A DNA stretch of 50,103 nt, from positions 1 to 50,103 of the forward strand of contig JANQNT010000009.1 of NCBI GenBank assembly GCA_028279445.1. Direction: 5' to 3'. Position numbers and translations under genes: made by a program. Positions within the stretch are counted from its first letter, which is position 1. Each line of letters starts with the position of its first letter. Positions 20,323-28,538 of the stretch are shown piece by piece. Source of the DNA: Tepidamorphaceae bacterium. Its GTDB lineage: Bacteria; Pseudomonadota; Alphaproteobacteria; Rhizobiales; Tepidamorphaceae. Below the pieces are notes generated by a model that saw nothing but the letters and a program-made list of their open reading frames with translations, had not been told where the DNA came from and did not search any database.

Positions 20323-20886
20323 CTAGCCCTTTTTGCGAAAGGCGTCGAGTGAGACGACAGTCGCACCGTCGTCGTCGGCCTCTGCGGCATCGGTGTCGGT
20401 GGTTTCGACGGGCGCCTCGTCCGGGTCCGTGGTCCTGGTTTCGGCCGCCGGCTCGCCTGGTGCGTTGTCCGCGTCGTGGGCTTCGTCGGGCGAGGTTTCG
20501 GGTTCCTCGTCGCCTTCGGCCTCCTCATCGCCCGGCAGCACGAACTCCAGCCCGAACTGCACGCTTGGATCGAAGAAGCCCTTGATGGCCGAGAACGGGA
20601 CCACGAGACGTTCCGGCGAACCGCCGAAGGACAGCGTTACCGTGAAGCCGTCGGCCTGCACCTCCAGGTCCCAGAACTGGTGCTGCAGGATGATCGTCAT
20701 CTCGTCGGGATATTCGCCGCGCAGGCGATCCGACATCTCCACGCCGGGCGCCTCGGTGACGATGGAGATGTAGAAGTGGTGTTCCCCGGGCAGACCCTGC
20801 TGGGCGGTGGTGGTGAGAACCTGGCGCACCACGCCACGCAGCGCCTCCTGCGCGAGCAGATCGTAGCGGATGTAGTCCTTGCCCAT
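20323..20886 (-). CDS. sspB: ClpXP adaptor SspB (alphaproteobacterial type)
   Basis: SspB tethers tmRNA-tagged and other substrates to the ClpXP protease. The 187-residue product has the SspB core (IRYDLLAQEALRGVVRQVL...HHFYISIVTEAPGVEMSDRLRGEYPDEMTIILQHQFWDL, about residues 5-85), a long acidic, Ala/Glu/Asp/Thr-rich flexible linker and a conserved C-terminal ATVVSLDAFRKK, the likely ClpX-docking peptide. The ATG at 20886 was chosen because the conserved part starts there; the reading frame extends upstream without homology. The tmRNA gene lies immediately upstream on the same strand. Confidence 0.93.
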   Translation of the reverse strand: MGKDYIRYDLLAQEALRGVVRQVLTTTAQQGLPGEHHFYISIVTEAPGVEMSDRLRGEYPDEMTIILQHQFWDLEVQADGFTVTLSFGGSPERLVVPFSAIKGFFDPSVQFGLEFVLPGDEEAEGDEEPETSPDEAHDADNAPGEPAAETRTTDPDEAPVETTDTDAAEADDDGATVVSLDAFRKKG

Positions 20887-21009
20887 CGGTGCTGGCCGCC
20901 TTCGGCATCTCCCAAGGTCGCGAGTCGGCCCATAGGGTTGGCAATCCAGCAAGCGCGCGTCAAGCGGCGAGGCGCCGGTGCAGCGCATTTGCACGGTAGT
21001 TTTCGGGCA

Positions 21010-21371
21010 AAAGGGGAAGTGGGGCTTCTGTTGCCAGGTGCCCCGGACCCCGCCTGACGGGGCTAACCGTCAGGACTTAATTTCGGCGTTTCAAACTGCG
21101 TTACGCAGCCTGAGCAACCGGAGCATAGTTGTCATTCGCAACTATAGATTTGGCCCGATAACGGCGGAACCATGCCGAGCGAAGACCAGCCCTTTACGCC
21201 CTCGTCGATCCTGTTTCGCCCCCGCCGAAACCCACGCCAGCCTCAAGTGACTGAAAGGCCCGAACTGCGCTCGATCCGTGGCCTGGGTTTTGGTGGAGGC
21301 GCCGGGTACCGCCCCCGGGTCCGATGGGTTTATTACGACCGTCGTTTATCGCCATAGTCGACTTGCGCCGA
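21010..21371 (-). ncRNA. ssrA: Two-piece (circularly permuted) tmRNA
   Basis: Transfer-messenger RNA rescues stalled ribosomes. Reading the minus strand, an acceptor piece ends in CGCCTCCACCA (3' end at 21291). After an intervening segment, the coding piece begins GGGGGCG (21223-21217), which pairs with CGCCTCC (21301-21295) to form the acceptor stem, then CAGGATCGACGAGG, the conserved 5' tRNA-like part. The tag frame (21139-21101) follows TAGTT and encodes ANDNYAPVAQAA then TAA, so the degradation tag would be A-ANDNYAPVAQAA. Downstream lie a hairpin with arms CCTGACGG/CCGTCAGG and a GGGGC/GCCCC hairpin followed by TTTT near 21009. Mature ends other than the CCA end are estimates. Confidence 0.93.
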
Positions 21372-21378
21372 CGACAAC

Positions 21379-21407
21379 AATATAGGCGATACGGCCTGCG
21401 ATTTCAA
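21379..21407 (-). promoter_or_regulatory. Sigma-70-type promoter of ssrA
   Basis: On the minus strand, TTGAAA (21407-21402) is followed after exactly 17 bases by TATATT (21384-21379). Transcription should begin about 21371, just before the acceptor piece. This is the best housekeeping promoter I found in the window. Confidence 0.75.
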
Positions 21408-21489
21408 AGCCATGCGACTTAAACAGGTAAATCGGGCCTTATTGCGAAGACGGCTGTCTATCGCTCCTGGCCGGTGCTATAGATTCCTG

Positions 21490-21504
21490 GTCGATACAGC
21501 CTAG
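21490..21504 (+). repeat. Copy 4 of the short dispersed repeat TCGATACAGCCTAG
   Basis: GTCGATACAGCCTAG lies 69 bases before the DUF2853 start, shortly after a TATAGA. It has the same plus orientation as the other three copies. Confidence 0.6.
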
Positions 21505-21573
21505 AATTGCGCTGTTGCGAAGGTGATATTGGGCCGGACATTGCGCCGGCCTTCAGCAATAGAGGGGAGGCCG

Positions 21574-21894
21574 ATGGCCGACGTCAGCAAATACGTGGAC
21601 GATATCAAGAAGTACACGTCCAGCGTCGATGAAGACGCAGTGGCAAAGATCGTCAAGCACTTGGGGATCGCCCTGCGTAACCGCGATTCCGCACTGGTTT
21701 CCGGCAGCGATCCAAGCGAACTCGAGCGGGTGCGCGAGAGCTGGCTGAAGAAAAAGCTCGGCCTCAGCGGCGATGGCGAGCTCGATGCGGCCATCGCTTC
21801 GGTAATGGACACCATGAAGGACGACCGCATGAAGGGGCGCGTGACGGTCTACTATCTGCTTGCCGCCCACTTCAACAAGCTGGGTAGTCTTTAG
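21574..21894 (+). CDS. DUF2853 family protein
   Basis: The 106-residue, mainly helical cytoplasmic protein has the family pattern: VSKYVDDIKKYTSSVDEDAV, then IVKHLGIALRNRDSALVSGSDPSELERVRESWLKKKLGL, then DRMKGRVTVYYLLAAHFNKL near the end. The function is unknown. The ATG at 21574 is preceded by a strong GAGGGGAGG. It diverges from ssrA and is a single-gene unit closed by a strong terminator. Confidence 0.9.
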   Translation: MADVSKYVDDIKKYTSSVDEDAVAKIVKHLGIALRNRDSALVSGSDPSELERVRESWLKKKLGLSGDGELDAAIASVMDTMKDDRMKGRVTVYYLLAAHFNKLGSL

Positions 21895-21920
21895 AACCAA
21901 ACCCAGCAGACAGTTTCCAG

Positions 21921-21955
21921 GGCCCGCGCGGAGACACCTCCGCGCGGGCCTTTTT
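21921..21955 (+). terminator. Intrinsic terminator after the DUF2853 gene
   Basis: A perfect 13-bp stem (21921-21933 with 21938-21950), loop ACAC, is followed by TTTTT. It starts 26 bases after the stop codon. Confidence 0.92.
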
Positions 21956-22082
21956 GCTTTGGTGGCCGTCTCACGCGCCGTTCACTTCCAGTTGTGCGGC
22001 TGCGAGGGTTTCGTGTCTGGCGAAGCGGCGGGCCGACCCAATATCGGGGACGTGTTTCACCAGCCGCACGATGGAGACCCCC

Positions 22083-22586
22083 ATGCCCGGCATTACTGCA
22101 ACGTCCACCACGCCTTCCCGCCGCCGTTTTCTGGCTCTCGGCGCTCTCGGCCTCGCCGGTTCTCTGGCGCTTGCCAGCGGCCTTGTCACGCCGGCCTCCG
22201 CCGAGACCATGACCTTCACCGGCTTCGACTCCAAGCTGGCGCTCGATGGCTATGACGCGGTCGCCTACTTCACCGAGAACAAGCCGGTGAAGGGCGATGC
22301 CGCGCACTCGCTCACCCATGACGGCGTTGAGTGGCACTTCGCCTCGGCGGCCAATCGCGATGCCTTCGCCGCCGAGCCGGCCAAGTACGCCCCCCAGTAT
22401 GGCGGCCATTGCGCCTGGGCCACCGCCCAGAACAAGGTCGCGCCGGGCGATCCCAACGTGTGGAAGATCGTCGATGGCAAGCTCTACCTGAACTACAACG
22501 CCAACGTTCAGACGCGCTGGAACAAGGATATCCCCGGCTTCATCACCAAGGCCGACGCCAACTGGCCGGGTCTTCTCAAGAACTGA
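22083..22586 (+). CDS. Exported YHS domain protein (Tat signal)
   Basis: The 167-residue product begins with a twin-arginine signal (SRRRFLALGALGLAGSLALA), implying folded export to the periplasm. The mature part is a YHS-type domain: LDGYDAVAYFTENKPVKGD, then WHFASAANRDAFAAEPAKYAPQYGGHCAW and KLYLNYNANVQTRWNKDIPGF. YHS domains are proposed to bind metal, but the role of this secreted subfamily is unknown. The ATG at 22083 was chosen because GGAG lies six bases before it; an ATG at 22071 is also possible. A second member (30438-30926) shares the KYAPQYGG core. Confidence 0.85.
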   Translation: MPGITATSTTPSRRRFLALGALGLAGSLALASGLVTPASAETMTFTGFDSKLALDGYDAVAYFTENKPVKGDAAHSLTHDGVEWHFASAANRDAFAAEPAKYAPQYGGHCAWATAQNKVAPGDPNVWKIVDGKLYLNYNANVQTRWNKDIPGFITKADANWPGLLKN

Positions 22587-22652
22587 CCTGACGCTCCCTG
22601 TCCGGCGCCTGCAAGACCGGACACGCGTCCGCGCCCCACGGCGCTGACGACT

Positions 22653-22689
22653 GCGCCGCCCGCACCACTCCCAGCGGGCGGCGCTTTTT
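22653..22689 (+). terminator. Intrinsic terminator after the first YHS gene
   Basis: A perfect 11-bp GC-rich stem (22653-22663 with 22674-22684), ten-base loop, is followed by TTTTT. Confidence 0.9.
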
Positions 22690-22715
22690 GGCTTTCTTGC
22701 CCACCGTTCGGCTTG

Positions 22716-22742
22716 TCCGAAAACCGGTTCCCACTTTTCGGG
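22716..22742. repeat. Fragment of a widespread rhizobial repeat
   Basis: The sequence TCCGAAAACCGGTTCCCACT continuing to TTCGGG matches, from memory, the core of an abundant Hyphomicrobiales intergenic palindrome (CCGAAAACCGGTTCCCACTT...). Only one arm is present. It directly precedes the 53-bp inverted-repeat element. Confidence 0.65.
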
Positions 22743-22748
22743 CCTCAC

Positions 22749-22966
22749 GGCCGCTCGGCTTCATTTCGCTCACGCCAGTTCGCTGCGCGAACGGCTCCGC
22801 GAGGGCGGCCTGACCGGCCGGGCGCGCAGTCGCGCGCCTGGGGGCAGGCTGCAATGCTTGTGCGAGGAAGCGATCCCGACACGCGACTGCGTGTCCGCGC
22901 GAAAGCGCGCCCCCGCGGAGCCGTTCGCGCAGCGAACTGGCGTGAGCGAAATGAAGCCGAGCGGCC
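22749..22966. repeat. Structured element closed by a perfect 53-bp inverted repeat
   Basis: Bases 22749-22801 are exactly complementary to 22914-22966 (53 of 53). The 112-base interior holds three further short hairpins: GGCGCGC/GCGCGCC (22821-22838, loop AGTC), GACACGC/GCGTGTC (22878-22895, loop GACT) and CGCGC/GCGCG (22896-22909) with a GAAA tetraloop. The whole would fold as a long rod topped by small stems. I see no convincing gene in it. It could be a non-autonomous mobile repeat, an untranslated structured RNA or a leader of thyA, which starts 79 bases later. Confidence 0.85.
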
Positions 22967-23044
22967 AGAAAAAGCGAAGCAAGCGTGCCTGGTGGAAATC
23001 GCGCTAAACTCGGCGGCCAACTGATTCTCGAACCGCCGGCCGCC

Positions 23045-23839
23045 ATGCACACCTATCACGCGCTTTTGCGCCGTATCCTCGACGAGGGCGTCGACCGTGC
23101 CGACCGCACCGGCGTCGGGACGCGTTCGGTGTTCGGCCACCAGATGCGCTTCGACCTGGCCGATGGCTTCCCGCTGGTCACCACCAAGAAGCTGCATCTG
23201 AAGTCGATCGTCCACGAACTGCTGTGGTTCCTAGCCGGCGACACCAACATCGCCTACCTGAAGGCGAACGGCGTGCGCATCTGGGACGAATGGGCCGATG
23301 CCAACGGCGATCTCGGCCCCGTCTATGGCAAGCAGTGGCGCTCCTGGTCGGCGCCGGACGGGCAGGTGATCGACCAGATCGCCGAAGCCCAGCGGCTGAT
23401 CCGCGAAGCCCCCCAGTCGCGGCGCATCATCGTCACCGCGTGGAACCCGGCCGACCTGCCGAACATGGCGTTGAGCCCGTGCCACTGCCTGTTCCAGTTC
23501 TACGTCGCTGGCGGCCGGCTCTCCTGCCAGCTCTACCAGCGTTCGGCGGATGTGTTCCTCGGCGTACCTTTCAACATCGCGTCCTATGCCCTGCTGACGC
23601 TGATGATGGCGCAGACCTGCGACCTGCAGCCCGGCGATTTCGTGCACACATTCGGCGATGCACACCTCTACGCCAACCACTTCGATCAGGCGCGCGAACA
23701 GCTCTCCCGCGAGCCGCGGACGCTGCCGGTGATGACGCTCAATCCGGACATCACCGACATCTTCAACTTCGCCTTCGAGGATTTCACGCTGACCGGCTAT
23801 GACCCGCATCCCCACATCAAGGCCGAGGTGGCGGTGTGA
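23045..23839 (+). CDS. thyA: Thymidylate synthase ThyA
   Basis: ThyA makes dTMP from dUMP, using methylene-tetrahydrofolate as methyl donor and reductant. From the ATG at 23045 the product is 264 residues, the same length as the E. coli enzyme, with the catalytic cysteine at position 146 in [10 protein letters not shown]. Other conserved blocks are [45 protein letters not shown] and [12 protein letters not shown]. An upstream in-frame start at 22985 would add a non-conserved tail. Its stop overlaps the start of folA, which recycles the dihydrofolate that ThyA produces. Confidence 0.97.
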   Translation: MHTYHALLRRILDEGVDRADRTGVGTRSVFGHQMRFDLADGFPLVTTKKLHLKSIVHELLWFLAGDTNIAYLKANGVRIWDEWADANGDLGPVYGKQWRSWSAPDGQVIDQIAEAQRLIREAPQSRRIIVTAWNPADLPNMALSPCHCLFQFYVAGGRLSCQLYQRSADVFLGVPFNIASYALLTLMMAQTCDLQPGDFVHTFGDAHLYANHFDQAREQLSREPRTLPVMTLNPDITDIFNFAFEDFTLTGYDPHPHIKAEVAV

Positions 23840-24399
23840 ACGAGCCCGGCGGGGCGCCGATCCGGGTCGAACTTGTGGTCGCGATGGCGCGCAACCGCGT
23901 TATCGGCCGCGAAGGCGGCATGCCGTGGCATGTGTCGAGCGACCTGAAGCACTTTCGCCGGTTGACGCTCGACAAGCCGGTGATCATGGGACGCAAGACG
24001 TTTCAATCGATCGGCAAGCCGCTCGACCGGCGCGACAACATCGTCGTGACGCGCGATCGGGGGTTTTCCGCTAAGGGCATTCACGTCGTCGGGTCTGTCG
24101 ATGCCGCCCTGGCGCTTGGGCGGACTCTCGCCGGCGCAAGCGGCGCCGATGCGGTGATGGTCATCGGTGGCGGCGAGATTTATGCCCAGTCGATCGCCGT
24201 TGCCGATGTGATCCATGTCAGCCTGATCGATCTGGAGCCGACCGGCGACACGGCGTTTCCGCCGCTCGATCCGGCCGTCTGGGACACGGTTCACCTCGGC
24301 GCGGTGGAGCGCGGACCAAGGGACGACGCGGGCTTTGAGAGGATCGAGTACCGGCGCAAATCGCCGCAGCACGATGCCGTCGGTGGCGATTGTCATTGA
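23836..24399 (+). CDS. folA: Dihydrofolate reductase
   Basis: It reduces dihydrofolate to tetrahydrofolate with NADPH, restoring the cofactor oxidised by ThyA. The 187 residues include [20 protein letters not shown], the active-site Asp in [30 protein letters not shown] and the nucleotide-binding [12 protein letters not shown]. It starts with GTG at 23836, overlapping the thyA stop by four bases, with GAGGTG seven bases upstream, so translation is probably coupled. The C-terminal tail after EYRRK is slightly longer than usual. Confidence 0.95.
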   Translation: MNEPGGAPIRVELVVAMARNRVIGREGGMPWHVSSDLKHFRRLTLDKPVIMGRKTFQSIGKPLDRRDNIVVTRDRGFSAKGIHVVGSVDAALALGRTLAGASGADAVMVIGGGEIYAQSIAVADVIHVSLIDLEPTGDTAFPPLDPAVWDTVHLGAVERGPRDDAGFERIEYRRKSPQHDAVGGDCH

Positions 24400-24657
24400 C
24401 GGGGGAGCCCTGCCACCCCACCTGCTCAGGTAAGAAAGCCGACGCTATATTGTCGCGCAGGCGCAGCGGCCTCGCGCGTTGATTGGTGTCGGGCAGTGAC
24501 CTATAACCCGCGCACATGCAATTGCGCTGTGAAGCGCGTCGGCGCGTCGCCCGCAGGACACCGGTCCGCGGACACCTGAAATCGCCGCGCAGCGCACGAT
24601 GACCGTCACGGGCCCGCCATCTGCGGGTCCCGAGCGATCCAGACAAGAGGATGCACT

Positions 24658-25785
24658 ATGCCGTGGAGCAATCAGGGCGGGGGCTGGCGTGGCAACAACG
24701 GCGGTCCCTGGGGCGCGCCGCCTTCCGGTTCGGGAGGTGGTGGCGGTGGCGGCGGCGCTGGCGGCCCGACGCCCGATCTTGAAGAGATCCTGCGTCAGAG
24801 CCAGGACCGGCTGCGCCGCTTCATGCCCGGCGGCAACATCGGCGGGAAGGGCTACCTGTTGGCGCTGGTGGTCATCGCCGTGGTGTGGATGCTGACCGGG
24901 TTCTATCGGGTGCAGACGGATGAGCAGGGTGTTGTGCTGCGCTTCGGCGAGTTCGTCGAGCAGACCCAGCCCGGCCTCAACTATCACCTGCCGTGGCCGA
25001 TCGAGACGGCGCTGACGCCGAAGGTCACCCGCGTCAACCGTACCGAAGTCGGCCTGCGCGGTTTCGACGAGAGCCGACGCGGCTCCGGCGTGCGCGATGT
25101 GCCAGAGGAAAGCCTGATGCTGACGGGCGACGAGAACATCGTCGACGTCGATTTCACGGTGTTCTGGGTGATCAGCAGCGCCGGCGACTTCCTGTTCAAC
25201 ATCCAGAACCCGGAAGCGGCCGTGAAGGCGGTCGCCGAGAGCGCCATGCGCGAGGTCGTGGGTAACTCGCGCCTGCAGCCGATCCTGACCAACCGCGGGC
25301 CGACCGAGCTTGCGGTTCAGCAACTGATGCAGGAAACGCTTGATGCCTACGGCGCCGGCGTTGCCATCACGCAAGTGCAGATGGAGTCGGTCGATCCGCC
25401 GAGCCAGGTCATCGACGCTTTCCGCGATGTGCAGGCGGCGCGCGCCGACAACGAGCGCGTCCAGAACGAAGCCCAGAGCTACGCCAACCGCATCGTGCCG
25501 GAGGCGCGCGGTGAGGCGGCACGCATTCTGGAAGCCGCCAACGCCTATCGCGATCGTACGATTGCCGAGGCGCAGGGTCAGGCGGACCGCTTCGTCAAGG
25601 TGTACGAGGAGTACCGCAAGGCGCCGGAAGTGACCCGCCAACGCATGTTCCTGGAGACCATGGAGCGGGTGCTGGGCGGCACCGACAAGATCATCATCGA
25701 TGACGAGGCCGGCGGAAGCGGTGTGGTGCCCTACCTGCCGCTCAACGAGCTGACCCGACCGCGCAGCACGGGAGATTCCCAATGA
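24658..25785 (+). CDS. hflK: HflK, subunit of the FtsH modulator complex
   Basis: HflK and HflC form a large inner-membrane SPFH assembly that surrounds and modulates the protease FtsH. The 375-residue product has a Gly-rich cytoplasmic start (GGGGGGGGAGG), one membrane segment (about residues 64-82) and a periplasmic SPFH/band-7 domain beginning FYRVQTDEQGVVLRFGEF, followed by a long helical region. The preceding 258 bases after folA hold no gene and no terminator that I can identify. Its TGA overlaps the hflC ATG (ATGA). Confidence 0.95.
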   Translation: MPWSNQGGGWRGNNGGPWGAPPSGSGGGGGGGGAGGPTPDLEEILRQSQDRLRRFMPGGNIGGKGYLLALVVIAVVWMLTGFYRVQTDEQGVVLRFGEFVEQTQPGLNYHLPWPIETALTPKVTRVNRTEVGLRGFDESRRGSGVRDVPEESLMLTGDENIVDVDFTVFWVISSAGDFLFNIQNPEAAVKAVAESAMREVVGNSRLQPILTNRGPTELAVQQLMQETLDAYGAGVAITQVQMESVDPPSQVIDAFRDVQAARADNERVQNEAQSYANRIVPEARGEAARILEAANAYRDRTIAEAQGQADRFVKVYEEYRKAPEVTRQRMFLETMERVLGGTDKIIIDDEAGGSGVVPYLPLNELTRPRSTGDSQ

Positions 25786-26723
25786 GGAAGTCCATTTTCG
25801 GCGGAATCCTGCTGCTGGTCTCCGCTGGCATCTTCGTCGCCTACAACGCGCTGTTCACCGTGCACCAGACCCAGCAGGCGCTGGTGCTGCAATTCGGTGA
25901 AACCAAACGGCAGATCACCGATCCGGGCCTCGCCTGGAAGATACCGTTCGTGCAGAACGTGGTGTTCATCGACAAGCGCATTCTTGACCTCGACTCACCT
26001 GCGCAGGAGGTGATCGCGTCGGACCAGAAGCGTCTGGTGGTGGATGCCTTCGCGCGTTACCGCATCGACAACGCATTGCGCTTCTATCAGTCGGCGGGCT
26101 CTATCGATCGGGCCAATTCGCGGCTGGCAACAGTGCTCAACTCCGCCGTGCGCCGTGTGCTTGGCGAGGCCAGTTTCACCGCCGTGGTGCGCGACGACCG
26201 GCCTGAACTGATGCAGCAGATCAGGGCACAGATGGACGTCGAGGCGGCGACCTTCGGTGTCGATATCGTCGATGTGCGCATTCGCCGCGCCGATCTGCCG
26301 GAAGCCAACAGCCAGGCGATCTACTCGCGCATGCAGACTGCGCGCCAGCAGGAAGCCGCCCAGATCCGCGCCGAGGGTGAGGAGGCCGCGCGCCGCATCC
26401 GCTCGCGCGCTGACCGTACCGCGACCGTGATCATCGCCGAAGCGAACCGGGAATCGGAGCAGATCAGGGGTGACGGCGACGCCGAGCGCAACCGTGTCTT
26501 CGCTGATGCGTTCGGTCAGGACCCGGACTTCTTTGCTTTCTATCGCTCGATGCAGGCCTACGAGCAGGGTCTCACGGCCAACGACACCCGCATGGTGCTG
26601 ACGCCGAGCAGCGACTTTTTCCGCTACTTCGGCAATCCCACCGGCCAGCCCAACGGGGCTGCCATACCGGCATCTCCGGTGACGCCGACGGGTCCGGCCG
26701 AACTGGCGACGCCGGCCGAGTAG
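25782..26723 (+). CDS. hflC: HflC, subunit of the FtsH modulator complex
   Basis: Partner of HflK. The 313-residue product has an N-terminal membrane anchor (ILLLVSAGIFVAYNALFTV), an SPFH domain with HQTQQALVLQFGETKRQITDPGLAWKIPF, an Ala/Arg/Glu-rich helix (EAAQIRAEGEEAARRIRSRADRT) and a Pro/Ala-rich end. GGAG precedes the ATG, and the start overlaps the end of hflK by four bases. Confidence 0.96.
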   Translation: MRKSIFGGILLLVSAGIFVAYNALFTVHQTQQALVLQFGETKRQITDPGLAWKIPFVQNVVFIDKRILDLDSPAQEVIASDQKRLVVDAFARYRIDNALRFYQSAGSIDRANSRLATVLNSAVRRVLGEASFTAVVRDDRPELMQQIRAQMDVEAATFGVDIVDVRIRRADLPEANSQAIYSRMQTARQQEAAQIRAEGEEAARRIRSRADRTATVIIAEANRESEQIRGDGDAERNRVFADAFGQDPDFFAFYRSMQAYEQGLTANDTRMVLTPSSDFFRYFGNPTGQPNGAAIPASPVTPTGPAELATPAE

Positions 26724-26778
26724 GCGACGCGCGCTTGCGCACGCCGCCCGGCCGGGGTTGCGGGAAGGCGGTTCGCCC

Positions 26779-26964
26779 GTGAGCGATCTGGTCGTCGCGC
26801 TCGCGCTCGTGCTGTGCATTGAGGGTGCACTCTATGCGCTGGCGCCCGGCCTGGTGCGGCGCATGGCAGCAGAACTGCCGGGCATCCCGGACACGACCCT
26901 GAGGCTGGGGGGCCTTGTCGCGGCCATCATTGGTGTCATCATTGTCTGGCTGGTGCGTGGCTAG
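26779..26964 (+). CDS. DUF2065 family small membrane protein
   Basis: This 61-residue protein is mostly two hydrophobic helices (LVVALALVLCIEGALYAL and LRLGGLVAAIIGVIIVWLV) joined by a short loop with PGLVRRMAAELPG, the DUF2065 pattern. Its position between hflC and degP is the usual one, which suggests a link to membrane protein quality control, but its function is unknown. I chose the GTG at 26779 over the TTG at 26758 because GGGAAGGCGG precedes it. Confidence 0.88.
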   Translation: MSDLVVALALVLCIEGALYALAPGLVRRMAAELPGIPDTTLRLGGLVAAIIGVIIVWLVRG

Positions 26965-27040
26965 AGTCGCTGGCCGCGCTCCTTTTTTGTATTCTCCATC
27001 CATGCGGGCCTGACCCTGGACCAGAGCGGAGCCGAAACAC

Positions 27041-28513
27041 ATGACGATGCGCCTCGCCCATCTCCGCAACGCCCTTGCCGCACTGGTCGCGCTGTGCGGC
27101 GTGTTTATCCTGGCCGCCGGACAGGTGGCCGAGGCGCGCGGACCGGAATCGGTCGCTGATGTCGCCGACGAACTGCTCGGCTCGGTGGTCAACATCTCCA
27201 CCTCGCAGACCGTACAGGGCTCGCGCAACGTGCCGGTGCCGGACCTGCCGCCGGGCTCGCCGTTCGAGGAGTTCTTCCGCGAGTTCTTCGATCAGAATCA
27301 GGACGAGGGCCGGCCGCGCCGCGTCAGTTCGCTGGGCTCGGGCTTCGTCATCGACCCCACCGGCATCATCGTCACCAACAACCACGTCATCGCCGAGGCC
27401 GACGAGATCACGGTCAATTTCTCCGACGGCACCAAGCTGGAGGCGGAGGTGATCGGCCGCGATCCCAAGACCGATATCGCGGTGCTGCGGGTGGAAAGCG
27501 ACAAGCCGTTGCCGGCTGTGCGCTTCGGCAGTTCCGAGGCGCTGCGCACGGGCGACTGGGTGCTGGCGATCGGCAATCCGTTCGGGCTCGGCGGAACCGT
27601 CACCACCGGCATCGTCTCTGCCATGAACCGCGACATCAATGCCGGCCCCTATGACAGCTTCATCCAGACCGATGCGGCCATAAACCGGGGTAATTCTGGC
27701 GGACCGCTGTTCAACATGGATGGCGAGGTCATCGGCATCAACACGGCGATCATCTCTCCGACCGGCGGATCGATCGGCATCGGCTTCGCCATTCCGTCGT
27801 CGCTGGCGCGCCCGATCATCGACCAGCTCGTGCAGTTCGGCGAGACGCGGCGCGGCTTCATCGGCGTGCGCATCCAGCTTGTCACCGACGAGATCGCCGA
27901 CAGCCTCGGCATGGATACGGCGGAAGGCGCGCTGGTCGCCGGCGTGACGCCCGACGGGCCGGCCGCGCAGGCCGGCGTGCAGACCGGCGACATCATCCTG
28001 TCGTTCAACGGCCAGGAGATCACCGACCACCGGCGTCTGTCGCGCGTCGTGGCCGATACCCCGGTCGGTTCCACGACGCAGATCGAGGTGCTGCGCAATG
28101 GCGAGCGTGTGGAACTCGACATCACGTTGGGACGGCTTGAGGAATCCGAACGCACGGCGATGGCTGACAGCGAGCCGGGCTCCGAGGAGGACGAGGCGGC
28201 GGCGCCGCCGAGCCTGTCGGTGTTCGGCATGGAGCTTGGCGAACTGACCGACGAGAACCGCCGTGCCTACGATGTGGACGAGGCCATAAACGGCGTGGTG
28301 GTTCTGTCGGTGGAGGACGGTTCGGTGGCGGCGGAGCGCCAGATAAGCGAAGGCCAGTTGATCATGCGCGTCGGCCAGGAATCGGTCACCTCGCCGAAGG
28401 AGATCGGCGAGCGCATCGACGAATTGCGCGAGCGCGGCAGCAAGTCGGCGCTGCTGTTCGTCGGCAACAACAAGGGCGACGGACGCTTCGTCGTGCTGCC
28501 GCTGGACGAGTAG
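27041..28513 (+). CDS. degP: Periplasmic Do-type serine protease DegP/HtrA
   Basis: HtrA proteases degrade or hold misfolded envelope proteins. The 490-residue product has a signal peptide (about residues 1-32), a trypsin-like domain with the triad His115 (TNNHVI), Asp145 (KTDIAVL) and Ser219 (GNSGGPL), close to the E. coli DegP numbering, then a clear first PDZ domain (about 270-360) and a more divergent second one (about 400-488). The Q-rich N-terminal loop is short. It is the last gene of the hflK-hflC-DUF2065-degP run and converges with serB. Confidence 0.95.
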   Translation: MTMRLAHLRNALAALVALCGVFILAAGQVAEARGPESVADVADELLGSVVNISTSQTVQGSRNVPVPDLPPGSPFEEFFREFFDQNQDEGRPRRVSSLGSGFVIDPTGIIVTNNHVIAEADEITVNFSDGTKLEAEVIGRDPKTDIAVLRVESDKPLPAVRFGSSEALRTGDWVLAIGNPFGLGGTVTTGIVSAMNRDINAGPYDSFIQTDAAINRGNSGGPLFNMDGEVIGINTAIISPTGGSIGIGFAIPSSLARPIIDQLVQFGETRRGFIGVRIQLVTDEIADSLGMDTAEGALVAGVTPDGPAAQAGVQTGDIILSFNGQEITDHRRLSRVVADTPVGSTTQIEVLRNGERVELDITLGRLEESERTAMADSEPGSEEDEAAAPPSLSVFGMELGELTDENRRAYDVDEAINGVVVLSVEDGSVAAERQISEGQLIMRVGQESVTSPKEIGERIDELRERGSKSALLFVGNNKGDGRFVVLPLDE

Positions 28514-28538
28514 CGTGCGGCGAGTGGCGTGCGGCCGC

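Noticed and set aside
26965-27000. A terminator between the DUF2065 gene and degP (CTCCTTTTTTG)
   Set aside because: The T-run is there, but the preceding stem (GGC...GCC) is short and mismatched.
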